A stretch of 64,000 nt of DNA from Algoriphagus antarcticus (lineage in GTDB: Bacteria; Bacteroidota; Bacteroidia; Cytophagales; Cyclobacteriaceae): positions 111,938 through 175,937 of the forward strand of contig NZ_MSSW01000008.1 in the NCBI RefSeq assembly GCF_002150685.1. The letters run 5' to 3'. Positions 26,076 to 35,652 of this stretch are shown in pieces. A model generated the notes under the pieces. The model was not told where the DNA came from. It did no database searches and saw only the letters and a list, made by a program, of their open reading frames with translations. The translations under genes were made by a program, and so were the position numbers. Positions within the stretch are counted from its first letter, which is position 1; each line of letters starts with the position of its first letter.

Positions 26076-27395
26076 TCATTTCCTTCTAAAAGCAATCGAT
26101 GCACCACCTTGCTTCAGTGTCATCCCACCTGTTTCCGGAGCAAATTCGAAGATGGCTCCGACCATCGCAAATTCAAATCGATGTTCCCCTTTCGCTTCCA
26201 GAGGAGCATCCGGTTGGCCACTGGGTTTGGCAATGAGCACGTTTCCATCTCGTACAAATGTAATCACCAAAGGAATCTGCTCGGAAGCATATACACCTAC
26301 ATATTCATCCAGATCTTCTTCACTTAGTACGACGCTGGAAAAGTTAGGGATCTTCACTTCCTTACCAAAGTAACTATCAAGCACGGCCAGCAAAATCTCA
26401 TTACTGTTAAAGTTCAAACCGTTTGAAAGACTTACGACTGACAACTTTTCCTCAGGAAAATAGCTCAAATGTGAATGGAAACCATCGATCCCCCCATTGT
26501 GCCCATACCCTTTCTGAACACCATAAGGAAATTGAAACATTCCCCTCCCAAATCCATCTTCCATCTCCATCATTAATCCTAGACTTTCTTCTGAGACAAT
26601 TTTTCCTGCATAAAGTACTTCAATAAACTTAGCCAGATCAGTTGTAGTGGAAACGATGGCGCCAGCGCCAGCAGGTACAGACATATCGGTAAGCGGCTCA
26701 AAAACCCATTTTCCGTCTCCAAATTTATAAGACTTGGTTTCTTCCTTTTCAGGAGCTTTACCTACATAAGTACCTTTCAGCCGCAGTGGTGAAGTGATGT
26801 ATTCTTTGATCAGATCAGCATACGAATGATGATTTACTTTCTCCAAAATATAAGTCAGTAGCACAAAATTGGAATTGGAGTACTCTCCCTTGCTGTCCGG
26901 CTCAAAATCACTACCTCCAGCCAAGATTTGCTCTACCATAAACTCCTCGGTTTGGGGGTTCAGGTAATAAGTCATATAGACTTCGTCATTCGTGAAGTTG
27001 TGGATGCCACTGCGATGTTGGAGCAAATGGCTAATAGTGATCTTCTCAGCATTTTTTACTTGGGGATAAAAGTCCGAAAGCGGCTGTTCAAGACTCAATT
27101 TCCCTTCCTCAACACTTTTCAATACCAAGGAAGTCGTGAACATTTTAGAAATAGAGCCTACTCGAAAGCGAGAGGCTTCTGTCAATTTCTCGCCAGCCTC
27201 ACTATCATGGAACCCAATTGAGCGTTCATAGATCACCTTGTCTTCATGGGATAGTAGAATGTTTCCCATGAACTTATCATGCATTTGCAGGGAGTCCAAA
27301 AACTGATCAAGCTTAGAAAAATCCTGAGCTGTGGCAAGGCCGCTGAATCCGGTAGAAATCCATAGTATCAATGCTAAAACTTTATACTTCCTCAT
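26076..27395 (-). CDS. Secreted beta-lactamase-family (class C-like) serine hydrolase
   Basis: A 439-aa protein with a signal peptide (VLALILWISTGFSGLATAQ). The penicillin-binding fold shows SxxK in VGSISKMF, YxN in GEYSNSNF and the third motif as GHNGGIDG. An extra C-terminal beta domain (about 350-439) with YVGVY is typical of the S12/EstB-like esterase group in Bacteroidota. It is probably an esterase or D-amino-acid peptidase rather than a resistance enzyme. The upstream OMP gene is on the same strand, separated by a terminator hairpin. Confidence 0.87.
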   Translation of the reverse strand: MRKYKVLALILWISTGFSGLATAQDFSKLDQFLDSLQMHDKFMGNILLSHEDKVIYERSIGFHDSEAGEKLTEASRFRVGSISKMFTTSLVLKSVEEGKLSLEQPLSDFYPQVKNAEKITISHLLQHRSGIHNFTNDEVYMTYYLNPQTEEFMVEQILAGGSDFEPDSKGEYSNSNFVLLTYILEKVNHHSYADLIKEYITSPLRLKGTYVGKAPEKEETKSYKFGDGKWVFEPLTDMSVPAGAGAIVSTTTDLAKFIEVLYAGKIVSEESLGLMMEMEDGFGRGMFQFPYGVQKGYGHNGGIDGFHSHLSYFPEEKLSVVSLSNGLNFNSNEILLAVLDSYFGKEVKIPNFSSVVLSEEDLDEYVGVYASEQIPLVITFVRDGNVLIAKPSGQPDAPLEAKGEHRFEFAMVGAIFEFAPETGGMTLKQGGASIAFRRK

Positions 27396-27425
27396 ATCAG
27401 TATTTTATTAACTTTTGGAAATTGC

Positions 27426-27457
27426 AAACAGCTTTTCCCCAATGGGAAAAGCTGTTT
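27426..27457. terminator. Terminator hairpin between the OMP gene and the serine hydrolase
   Basis: AAACAGCTTTTCCC (27426-27439) pairs perfectly with GGGAAAAGCTGTTT (27444-27457) across CAAT. It is downstream of the minus-strand gene ending at 27465 and just upstream of the next gene, so the two are probably separate transcripts. Confidence 0.75.
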
Positions 27458-27464
27458 TACTCAT

Positions 27465-29897
27465 TTAATCTAATCTATTTCTCTCCTCTGAGCTTCCTGA
27501 GTTGCTTTTCACACGGAAGCTTTCTCCTTTGGAAAAATTGTATTTCAGCGTGAATCTAACTCCCTGGTTGCTTCGATACTGACGGAAATTTGTATCAATA
27601 GCTGCAAAATCTACATTCGCCTTGATTACTTGGGTGCGGAAAAGGTCAGTACCGTTTACCGAAAGCGTGATCTTATCTTTCATAATTGATTTGGTCACAC
27701 CAGCATCCACCCAGCCGAAACCAGCGATCTCACCTTGTCCCCAAATCTGTGGACCAAGATAAATACCCATTACCTCCGCTTTAAATCCCAAAGGCAATGT
27801 CAAGTTATGTTGCGAGCGAACCATAAATGAAGTGTTAGAAACGTCAAGGTAGTCGTCACCAATTTGGGATTTATATTGGTTATAATTTACCTGAACCATA
27901 TTGGAAGTGGTCCACCACTCTTTGATATCTACCGGGATGATTGCTCTGAAGTTGGCATTTCTTGTCTTGTCAAAATTATCTGTGTAGGTAGTTGTAGTGC
28001 GTTCTTCTTCATTCTGTACAAAGACCTGCATAAATGCATCCTCAGTCTCACTATAGCCGAGAGTAAATTGGTAAGCTCCTTTCACCACATGGTTCATCTC
28101 CAAGTTATTGGAATACTGAGGCTTCAGATTCGGATTACCCCTTTCTGTCGTCAAAGGATCGATATAATACACAAATGGGTTGAGCAATCGATAGTTTGGC
28201 CTGGTGATTCTGCGATTCACGTTATAGACGATCTGGTAGTTGTCACTGATTTTATGCTGTAGAAAAGCACTTGGGAATAGGTTGAAATACTTCTGGTTAT
28301 TCACCTGATTCAACGTCACCGAATTTCCTGTGATATCAGAGTACTCACCTCTGAGTCCTGCCTGGTAAGAAAGTTTTTCGGAGAATTTACCTTTATACGA
28401 AATGTAGGCTGCAAGGACATTTTCATTGTAAATGAAGCTGTTGCTACTTGGATCAGGTACAAGTGGGCCATCTTCCTGGGATTTACTCAGGTCAAGGTTA
28501 TTATCCGACATCACCCAGCTTCCCTTTACACCCGTCTCGATTGTATTTCCTTTTCCTACAGGTTTCACAAAATCTACTTTGGCAGTGAAGATGTTGTAGT
28601 ACATATCATTGAGTGTCAAAATACGACTATTCATCACGTCTGAAGTGTTTTCACCAACCCATTGCATATTGGTCAATAAAGACTCACTATCAGAATTCAT
28701 TCTCGTAAAGTCAATGTCTGAGCTGATCTTTGTGCCCAAAGTATCCAGCTTTGCATCGTAGTGAAGGTTGACAAAAATTCTATTTCCTACTCCTACAGAA
28801 TTGTTCTTAGAATCCAGGTAGCTGATTTCTGAAATCCCCGGAGTGATAATATCAGTCAAAGAATTACTGTCATCGGTATCCTTAGAATCTGAAGCCTGTA
28901 CATTGAGTGCGATATTTTGATTCTCATTTATCTCATAATTAGCCGCTCCGTTGAAAAACAGATTTTTGTTCCTCGTGGTAATTCTTGAATCCTGAAAAAA
29001 GTTTGATACACCTTCTGGGATTACAAAGTTTCTATTGATTTCCAAATCATTGTAATTCCCATAGTGATTGTAGTTCAAATTGGCATTTGTGCTCCATTTG
29101 CCTTTCTTCACATTTAGAGAAACTCCAGTGTTTGGGAGCCATTGCCCGTTATACAAAGCTCCAGCCTGAATATTTCCAAAAATCCCATCTACAGTATTTT
29201 TTTTCAGCTTGATATTAATTACACCAGCAGAACCTTCCGCATCGAATCGTGCTGATGGATTATTGATCACTTCTATACTCTTAATGTTATCCGCAGGCAT
29301 AGCCCGAAGAAAGTTTGCCAGATCAGTGGCACTCATGTAAGTCAATCGATCATTGATCATCACTGTAGCACCAGTCCTACCATTCAGGTTGATTATCCCA
29401 TCCTGATCCACGTAGATTCCCGGAGATCTACCGATTATGTCTAACGCATTAGATCCTTCAGCCATCACCGTTCCTTCCACGTTGATGACGGTCTTATCAG
29501 GCTCGATAATAATCTCAGGACGCGAGGATTTCACAGTGACCTCATCCAGTCCCGTCATCTCGTCTTGGATAGCCACTGTCCCAAATTCTTTGATCAATCC
29601 TGGTGCGAGTGCGAAAACCTCGGATTCAAACTGTGCAAAACCGATGGACGAAATCACCAATTTCACCTTGGCGGTCTTCGTTGATTCAATCAGAAAAACT
29701 CCATTTTCATCAGATACAGCCCCACCCACGAGATTGCCGCTCGTAGCATCTATCAATGCCACATTTGCATAAGGCACTGAGTTCTCGTTTTGGTCAGTGA
29801 TTTTTCCTGAGATCTGGCTGACATCTTTGGCGGCAAGGTTACTTAACCCTAGGAGGTAGGTCAAAAATGTTAAAAAAAGCAAGTTGGTCGTTTTCAT
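27465..29897 (-). CDS. TonB-dependent-receptor-like outer membrane beta-barrel protein
   Basis: An 810-aa outer membrane protein. It has a signal peptide (TNLLFLTFLTYLLGLSNLAA), a carboxypeptidase-regulatory-like beta-sandwich (about 28-115: ISGKITDQNENSVPYANV, SDENGVFLI) and a plug domain (EVTVKSSRPEIIIEPDKTVINV, GRSPGIYVDQDG, NPSARFDAEGSAGVINI). A long barrel follows with alternating aromatic strands and an ending NLSFSKGE-like region. This matches the OMP_b-brl_3 group, whose ligands are mostly unknown. No SusD partner is nearby, so a glycan-utilisation role is not supported. Confidence 0.88.
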   Translation of the reverse strand: MKTTNLLFLTFLTYLLGLSNLAAKDVSQISGKITDQNENSVPYANVALIDATSGNLVGGAVSDENGVFLIESTKTAKVKLVISSIGFAQFESEVFALAPGLIKEFGTVAIQDEMTGLDEVTVKSSRPEIIIEPDKTVINVEGTVMAEGSNALDIIGRSPGIYVDQDGIINLNGRTGATVMINDRLTYMSATDLANFLRAMPADNIKSIEVINNPSARFDAEGSAGVINIKLKKNTVDGIFGNIQAGALYNGQWLPNTGVSLNVKKGKWSTNANLNYNHYGNYNDLEINRNFVIPEGVSNFFQDSRITTRNKNLFFNGAANYEINENQNIALNVQASDSKDTDDSNSLTDIITPGISEISYLDSKNNSVGVGNRIFVNLHYDAKLDTLGTKISSDIDFTRMNSDSESLLTNMQWVGENTSDVMNSRILTLNDMYYNIFTAKVDFVKPVGKGNTIETGVKGSWVMSDNNLDLSKSQEDGPLVPDPSSNSFIYNENVLAAYISYKGKFSEKLSYQAGLRGEYSDITGNSVTLNQVNNQKYFNLFPSAFLQHKISDNYQIVYNVNRRITRPNYRLLNPFVYYIDPLTTERGNPNLKPQYSNNLEMNHVVKGAYQFTLGYSETEDAFMQVFVQNEEERTTTTYTDNFDKTRNANFRAIIPVDIKEWWTTSNMVQVNYNQYKSQIGDDYLDVSNTSFMVRSQHNLTLPLGFKAEVMGIYLGPQIWGQGEIAGFGWVDAGVTKSIMKDKITLSVNGTDLFRTQVIKANVDFAAIDTNFRQYRSNQGVRFTLKYNFSKGESFRVKSNSGSSEERNRLD

Positions 29898-30051
29898 TTC
29901 AATAGTTCTTTGTGTGTGTCGTTCTGTGCCACCCTATTGAAAAAGAAATGCCAAGGCAAGAAATAGGCTCAAATAAGTTTTAAAAGCCACTTTTAACTTG
30001 TCAACAAAAAATCATTGTCTCGAAACCGTACAGTAATATTTCAGCTTTGGA

Positions 30052-30083
30052 CAAAAAAAATCCCCGAACAGTAGTCCGGGGAT
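30052..30083 (-). terminator. Terminator of the superoxide dismutase gene
   Basis: On the minus strand ATCCCCG (complement of 30077-30083) pairs with CGGGGAT (complement of 30060-30066) and is followed by a run of eight T residues. It sits about 25 bp after the stop codon of the dismutase gene. Confidence 0.85.
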
Positions 30084-30105
30084 CTTATAAATATTCTTGC
30101 TAAGC

Positions 30106-30717
30106 TTATTTTTTCAACGCTTCTGAATAATTAGCATTTGCTTGCTCCCAATTGATTACGTTCCAAAAAGCCTCAATATAACTCGGACGCAAATTCTGAT
30201 ATTTCAAGTAATATGCATGCTCCCATACATCAAGTCCGATGATCGGAGTTCCTTTGATCTCAGCCACATCCATAAGTGGATTGTCTTGATTTGGTGTGGA
30301 TACAACCTCAAGCTTGCCTGCTGATGTCATGATCAACCAAGCCCAACCAGAACCGAATCTTGTAGCTGCTGCTTTGTTGAAAACTTCTTTGAATGCATCA
30401 AAATTGGTAAACTTGGCATTGATTGCATTAGCCAAATCGCCGGTAGGTTCTCCGCCTCCAGATGGAGACATGATTTTCCAGAAAAGGCTGTGGTTATAAT
30501 GACCACCGCCATTGTTTCTTACCGCGGTGTTAGATCCTGCTACTTGAAGCAATTCTTCTATAGACTTGTTTTCCAGGTCAGTGCCTGCGATTGCGTTGTT
30601 AAGATTAGTTACGTATCCATTGTGGTGCTTACCATGGTGGATTTCCATAGTTTTTGCATCAATGTTTGGTTCCAAAGCCGTAGCGGCATAAGGTAAGGAT
30701 GGAAGTTCGAAAGCCAT
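30106..30717 (-). CDS. Superoxide dismutase (Fe/Mn type)
   Basis: A 203-residue cytoplasmic enzyme that dismutates superoxide to oxygen and peroxide. The first metal ligand is H27 within [12 protein letters not shown] second lies in [13 protein letters not shown], and the paired ligands Asp and His are in [11 protein letters not shown] near 163-173. There is no signal peptide. Sequence alone does not separate Fe, Mn or cambialistic use. Length and motifs are complete. Confidence 0.95.
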   Translation of the reverse strand: MAFELPSLPYAATALEPNIDAKTMEIHHGKHHNGYVTNLNNAIAGTDLENKSIEELLQVAGSNTAVRNNGGGHYNHSLFWKIMSPSGGGEPTGDLANAINAKFTNFDAFKEVFNKAAATRFGSGWAWLIMTSAGKLEVVSTPNQDNPLMDVAEIKGTPIIGLDVWEHAYYLKYQNLRPSYIEAFWNVINWEQANANYSEALKK

Positions 30718-30822
30718 TTTGTTTAAATTTTATGGTTAAAAGATTGATTTAAAAATCATACAAATAATCTGCCTTAGCAACCAAGACCAGTTGAAAAAGG
30801 TTCTTGAATGACCAAATTCCTT

Positions 30823-31272
30823 CTATTTTCTGAGTTTTTTAAAAAATTCCAATACTAGCTGTTCTGATTCAAGCGCAAGACTACCCGAAAAAACTTTGGT
30901 CTTGGGGTGCAATATTCCCGGATTGCTTTGCAAATACCCTCTTTTAGGATCAGAGGCTCCAAAATGGATTTCGCCGATTTGCGACCAAAAAAGTGCTCCT
31001 CCACACATTACACAAGGTTCCAAAGTCACATACAATCTACAATCATTCAGGTACTTTGCTCCCATGTAATTAGCCGCAGAAGTGATCGCAAGCATTTCTG
31101 CATGGGCGGTTACGTCATTGAGTTTCTCTGTTTGATTGTAAGCTTTCGCGATGATTCTGTTCTTCGAAACTATCACTGCACCTACAGGAACTTCCCCTTC
31201 TTCGAAAGCAACTTTGGCTTGCTTCAGGGCTTCATTCATGAAGTATTCGTGACTGTAAAGTTCTAGTTCCAA
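30823..31272 (-). CDS. tadA: tRNA adenosine(34) deaminase
   Basis: A 149-aa zinc deaminase converting A34 to inosine in the tRNA-Arg anticodon. The zinc and catalytic residues are H57 and E59 in TAHAEML and C87/C90 in PCVMC, the cytidine-deaminase fold pattern. The C-terminal helix LVLEFFKKLRK is typical. It is 5 bp from the end of the upstream PiT-like gene and may be co-transcribed with it. Confidence 0.92.
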   Translation of the reverse strand: MELELYSHEYFMNEALKQAKVAFEEGEVPVGAVIVSKNRIIAKAYNQTEKLNDVTAHAEMLAITSAANYMGAKYLNDCRLYVTLEPCVMCGGALFWSQIGEIHFGASDPKRGYLQSNPGILHPKTKVFSGSLALESEQLVLEFFKKLRK

Positions 31273-31277
31273 ACTGT

Positions 31278-32408
31278 CTAGAAAAAGTCAATAATTTCGT
31301 TTCTCACACCATCATTAATGATAAATGCAAGAATCAACGATACAACCAATCCGATGAATGCCTTGTAGACATCCTTGCGCGCCAATCTGAAGGCTCTGAA
31401 AAGCCAAGCATTTCTCTTTTCCGCTTTTGCATGCTTTCCAAGTGCAATCGCTATTTCTCTACCACCCAATAAGCCTATAAATACCCAGGTAGTACTCATC
31501 GGCACATTGCTATAAAGCTTAAAGTAGAATAGGATAAGTGCATACACAAAATCGACTATAGTCGCGGCACGCACATCCGTCACATTTGTTTTCTCGTTGA
31601 CAATCCCTTGGATTTTGTCCCCTTTCATATAGAAAAGGAAGCCTAACCCCAAAAATACAAACCCCGTATAGACGATGAATTCCGGTGCACTTAACTGTCG
31701 AGGAAGGAATACCGCGATATTGGCAGCATCCTGCATGATCCATACTGCCCAGAGAGTCCCTGAAGTAACCCATTGCAAATAGATCCAATAGGGAGCAGGT
31801 TTTCCTTTAAGGTAATTCTTTACAAATCGCTCAAGTACAAACCATACCGCAATAGCAATGGTAAAAGCCAAAATATACCCTACAAAACTCTTAAACATCA
31901 CGCTTACAATAGTGCCAGCACTATAAGTAAAGACATTAAGCAAGAGAAATGTAGTAGAAACGGGCATTCGCAACCTAGTCATGATGAGGAGCACAATAGG
32001 TGCCGCAAGCTGAAGAAATACAAAGCTCGTAGGAGCTTTATCCAATCCTGGCACACTCAGTCGCTCATAACTCACATCACCGTCGAATACAAACCAGCTG
32101 TAAGTAACCGTGGCTACAAAAATAAGCCCCATAAATAGCCAAAGCCAATACCACTTCTTAGAGTGATTGGATGCTATAAATGTTCCGATAGTCTGTATAC
32201 TATCGTTTGCAATCGCAGAATAAGCAGCCAATGCAAACCCAAACCACATGGCAGCATAGGTATAAGGGGTAATTACAGCAGCGATTGAGATTAGTACACA
32301 TATGACTATCAGAAAAGGCTTCTCTTTCTTGGTAAAATCAAATAGCGAATAAGCGCCTTTGGAGAGCTTATCCTGATTAATGTTTTGATCTATTTTTTTA
32401 TTGGCCAT
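31278..32408 (-). CDS. PiT-like inorganic phosphate transporter
   Basis: A polytopic membrane protein of 376 aa with about 9-10 hydrophobic segments. Duplicated family signatures are recognisable: AIANDSIQTIGTFIA in the first half, QDAANIAVFLPRQ in the second, and two MPVSTT/VPMSTTWVF loops. These resemble the GANDxANxxG and PVSTTH motifs of PiT/Pho-4 permeases. The N-terminal 40 residues are hydrophilic. It probably moves phosphate with a cation. The upstream, divergent gene encodes a different type of phosphate transporter. Confidence 0.8.
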   Translation of the reverse strand: MANKKIDQNINQDKLSKGAYSLFDFTKKEKPFLIVICVLISIAAVITPYTYAAMWFGFALAAYSAIANDSIQTIGTFIASNHSKKWYWLWLFMGLIFVATVTYSWFVFDGDVSYERLSVPGLDKAPTSFVFLQLAAPIVLLIMTRLRMPVSTTFLLLNVFTYSAGTIVSVMFKSFVGYILAFTIAIAVWFVLERFVKNYLKGKPAPYWIYLQWVTSGTLWAVWIMQDAANIAVFLPRQLSAPEFIVYTGFVFLGLGFLFYMKGDKIQGIVNEKTNVTDVRAATIVDFVYALILFYFKLYSNVPMSTTWVFIGLLGGREIAIALGKHAKAEKRNAWLFRAFRLARKDVYKAFIGLVVSLILAFIINDGVRNEIIDFF

Positions 32409-32649
32409 GATTTGCCTTTTGGTCGGTCGCGCAAAATTAAAGAAGTTATATTTCTATCCATGTTATCAAATTGTTAAGTAAGCACAATTGCTCTTCTAAA
32501 AGATAGTTTTGCCTTGTTTTTCCCAAAAAAATTTCAACTTTTGCCAAATATTTTATTAAAAATTTGGATTGTAGGAAAGTTCCGTATCTTTTAAAAATGC
32601 CGAATCTATTGATGAAAGTGGTGAACAGGATAAATTATGAATCTGCTAG

Positions 32650-33759
32650 ATGGAGAGCTTAGAGCTGGAAAAAGACAAGGTAAATAAGACAAAAAGCTAT
32701 CTGATGATGCTTTTGGCGCTTCTGCTATTCATCTTCGCGATTGATTTGCTCACTGTAGCGATGAGCAATCTGAACAATGAGGTGGCAGATAATATCCTTC
32801 AGGCCACCAGAAATCCTTTTATCAGTCTTTTCATTGGACTTCTGATGACCGCCCTTATCCAAAGCAGTTCCACCGTTACTGCCAGCATAGTAGCCGTAGT
32901 CGCTTCCGGACACCTCACTTTGGAGCAAGCAGTACCTATGGTAATGGGTGCCAATATCGGAACTACCCTGACTTCTACGCTGGTATCTCTCTCTTACATT
33001 ATGAATAAGAGAGAATTCAAAAGAGCATTTTCTGCGGGTATGCTTCATGATATTTTTAACATCTTCACTGTTATTATTCTGTTACCGTTGGAAGTATATT
33101 TCGGTTTTTTATCTAAACTATCCATCTCTATAGCAAGCGTATTTATCTCAGATGAGTCATATTCAGGGACTATTGTGTACAACAAAGTCTTCACCAGACC
33201 GATCACAGAGTGGATCTCGAATACCATAAGCATTCCATTCTTAACGATGATTCTTTCAGTATTCTTGGTTTTTGCAGCGATAAAAATACTTTCTACTTCT
33301 GTTTATAAAGCATTTGTGCTAAATACCTTTACGGACATCAATAAGCTGATTTTTAAGAATCCATACATGGCATTTATCTATGGGACTTTCTTCACGGCTG
33401 CTGTGCAGTCCAGCACTGTGACTACTTCTTTGGTGGTTCCCTTGGTCGCAAATAAAAAAGTGTCTGTAAAAATGGCTTTCCCTTTTATTATCGGAGCCAA
33501 TATAGGAACTACGATCACGGCAGCTTTAGCTGCCATATATAAGACAGAAGCTGCTATCGCACTAGCGATTGTTCACTTTCTGTTCAATTTTATAGGAGCA
33601 CTGATTTTCTTGCCTTTTCCTACGCTAAGGAATATCCCAGTGATCTTGGCGTTATATATGGGCAAAAAATCAGTTAAAAGTAGGTATTTAGGCTTTGTCT
33701 ACGTTCTTCTGACCTTCTTCATTATTCCATTTTTACTGATCTACTTCAGCAACGATTGA
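32650..33759 (+). CDS. Na+/phosphate cotransporter family protein (NptA/PF02690 type)
   Basis: A 369-aa membrane protein with two inverted Na/Pi repeats. Each carries the QSS motif: IQSSSTVTASIVA and GANIGTTLTSTLVS in the first half, VQSSTVTTSLVVP and GANIGTTITAALAA in the second. It has about nine transmembrane helices and no C-terminal PhoU domain. The probable role is sodium-coupled phosphate uptake or efflux. Its last 19 bp overlap the end of the convergent deoC gene. Confidence 0.88.
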   Translation: MESLELEKDKVNKTKSYLMMLLALLLFIFAIDLLTVAMSNLNNEVADNILQATRNPFISLFIGLLMTALIQSSSTVTASIVAVVASGHLTLEQAVPMVMGANIGTTLTSTLVSLSYIMNKREFKRAFSAGMLHDIFNIFTVIILLPLEVYFGFLSKLSISIASVFISDESYSGTIVYNKVFTRPITEWISNTISIPFLTMILSVFLVFAAIKILSTSVYKAFVLNTFTDINKLIFKNPYMAFIYGTFFTAAVQSSTVTTSLVVPLVANKKVSVKMAFPFIIGANIGTTITAALAAIYKTEAAIALAIVHFLFNFIGALIFLPFPTLRNIPVILALYMGKKSVKSRYLGFVYVLLTFFIIPFLLIYFSND

Positions 33760-34415
33760 GAATTTCTCCAAGAATCCATCAACTCTTTGGCAGAGCTGCT
33801 CCCAATTCTGTCAGCTCCTGCTTTAATCAGTTCGAGCGCAAAGTCCAGTGTTTTGATACCCCCGCTCGCTTTGATGCCCACCGAGGATGACAAATTCTCT
33901 CGCATCAGCTTGATATCTTCTACTCTTGCGCCAGCCGAAGCGTAGCCAGTGGATGTTTTCACAAAATCCACTCCAGCATCCTGACAGATCAAGCAAGCTT
34001 CTACGATTTGCTTTTCATCCAGATTGGCTGTTTCGATAATGACTTTAAGGATTCGTTCTTCTTCATGACAGATCTTTGCGATTTGAGCGATTTCAATCTT
34101 TGGCCAATTCATGCCAGAATGGTAAGCAGTCTGTGACCAAACCAAATCTAATTCATCTGCACCTTGACTGATCGCCTCCCGAGTTTCAAATACTTTCGTA
34201 GCCGTATCAGAATAGCCAAAAGGAAATCCGATCACCGTCACCAATTGCACATGCTCTTCGCCTAAGTCTCTTCTAACTTTTTTTAGCCAAAAAGGAGGAA
34301 CGCACACACCGATAAATTGCTCTTCGATTGCCTCCCTGATTAGCAAATCCACCGCTGCCCCAGTTATGGTGGGCTTCAAAAGTGTGGATTCTAAAAATCG
34401 ATTCAGGTTATTCAT
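33741..34415 (-). CDS. deoC: Deoxyribose-phosphate aldolase
   Basis: A 224-residue TIM-barrel enzyme that cleaves 2-deoxyribose-5-phosphate to glyceraldehyde-3-phosphate and acetaldehyde in deoxynucleoside breakdown. The Schiff-base lysine is K153 in FVKTSTGY. The second lysine is in VGIKASGGIKT, with the acidic ELDLVW segment near 88-93. Its start lies 8 bp inside the end of the upstream dehydrogenase gene, and its end overlaps the convergent phosphate transporter. No other deo gene is adjacent. Confidence 0.93.
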   Translation of the reverse strand: MNNLNRFLESTLLKPTITGAAVDLLIREAIEEQFIGVCVPPFWLKKVRRDLGEEHVQLVTVIGFPFGYSDTATKVFETREAISQGADELDLVWSQTAYHSGMNWPKIEIAQIAKICHEEERILKVIIETANLDEKQIVEACLICQDAGVDFVKTSTGYASAGARVEDIKLMRENLSSSVGIKASGGIKTLDFALELIKAGADRIGSSSAKELMDSWRNSQSLLK

Positions 34416-35616
34416 GTTGATTTACAAAGTCTGTAAGGTATATAAACTCAATAGTCAGATCTCCGTCTCGAGCAATGGTAGCACGCTCAAGTATTCCTGA
34501 ATTTTCTTCCAAAAGAGCCGGAATCACCCATTTTGACAATTGAGTCCCAAACTCCTGACTTGCTTCCCGTGGAAGTTCACAAGGCAAATTATCTACAGCC
34601 ATCACAGATATACTGGTCTGGCTACCAAAGGCAGGCAGTTTTTCGCCAGTTTGCCGATCTACATCATACACTGGATCAGTGATAGTAGAGGAAGTAATCG
34701 TAGTAGGAATAGGCCCTCCCACGTCACAACTCACATCCGCAATCACCGAAAGCTGAAAATCATCAGCGGCAATTGCTTTCAGTTCAAACAAACGAGGGGC
34801 ATCTGGATCCCAATAAGCTCCCGAAATCATCATTTCTCCCGCTTCTGCGAACTTCTGGAAATGACTTTCATATCTCTCTGGGAAGCTGTAGAATTCTTGC
34901 TTGTCAAAGCCTCCATCTGATTTCCTTCTATTGTAATCTGCAGAACTCAATTTCACATAAACAGGCTCATCAAAATATAGATGCAAGAAGTCATGAACCG
35001 ATACTTCACGAATCTTCAATGAATTCAAAACCTCCTTAGCTCCATTTCCCACACGCCCTGAGCCAGTCAGCACAATTTTCACTGGCGGCAGCTGTACTTT
35101 GGCTAGCTCGCTATGAAGTTCCTTCAGATCTGTGCATTCATTGGCGCGCTTAAGGTCAAACAAATCAGTCTTCTTCCCGTACGTCCAAAAAGCATTGTAA
35201 GCCCCTACTATTCCGGCCCACCTTCCAAAGGCAACCACCCGATTTCCTTCCTCATCTTTCAAAACTTCATAGTCAATCAATCGAATGTTTTTATCCAAAA
35301 CAGTCTGAAGCAGCTTCCGATTATAGGCTTGTTTTTTGAGACTATGAGAAAAGAAAAAGTATGTCTTGCCCTCAATCAACTGATCAATCGGCACTTCTTT
35401 CACTCCGAAAAGCACGTCGCAACCTGAAATATCATCCACAATCTCTATACCCGCATCAAGAAATTCCTGGTCGGTGAAAGAGCGAAATGGACTGGATTGT
35501 ACTTGAAAAGTGAGCTTACCCGCATATTCTTCCTTGATGGCTTTCAGCTGCTCAGGCGTAAAAGGAACTCGTTTGTCGGGCGGGTTTTTTCCTTCGCGGA
35601 TTATTCCGATTTTCAT
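34408..35616 (-). CDS. Saccharopine dehydrogenase (LYS1-like)/alanine dehydrogenase-superfamily oxidoreductase
   Basis: A 402-aa NAD(P)-dependent enzyme. The N-terminal KIGIIREGKNPPDKRVPFTP matches the AlaDH/PNT substrate domain with its conserved Arg/Lys. A FGRWAGIVGAYNAFW segment and a nucleotide-binding VLTGSGRVGNGAKE (about 180-193) are characteristic of lysine-forming saccharopine dehydrogenase-like proteins. Whether it acts on saccharopine or another amino acid cannot be told here. It overlaps deoC by 8 bp, so the two are probably translated from one mRNA. Confidence 0.8.
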   Translation of the reverse strand: MKIGIIREGKNPPDKRVPFTPEQLKAIKEEYAGKLTFQVQSSPFRSFTDQEFLDAGIEIVDDISGCDVLFGVKEVPIDQLIEGKTYFFFSHSLKKQAYNRKLLQTVLDKNIRLIDYEVLKDEEGNRVVAFGRWAGIVGAYNAFWTYGKKTDLFDLKRANECTDLKELHSELAKVQLPPVKIVLTGSGRVGNGAKEVLNSLKIREVSVHDFLHLYFDEPVYVKLSSADYNRRKSDGGFDKQEFYSFPERYESHFQKFAEAGEMMISGAYWDPDAPRLFELKAIAADDFQLSVIADVSCDVGGPIPTTITSSTITDPVYDVDRQTGEKLPAFGSQTSISVMAVDNLPCELPREASQEFGTQLSKWVIPALLEENSGILERATIARDGDLTIEFIYLTDFVNQHE

Positions 35617-35652
35617 AAAAATTATAGTTACTCTGAAATTTAATATACCCTG

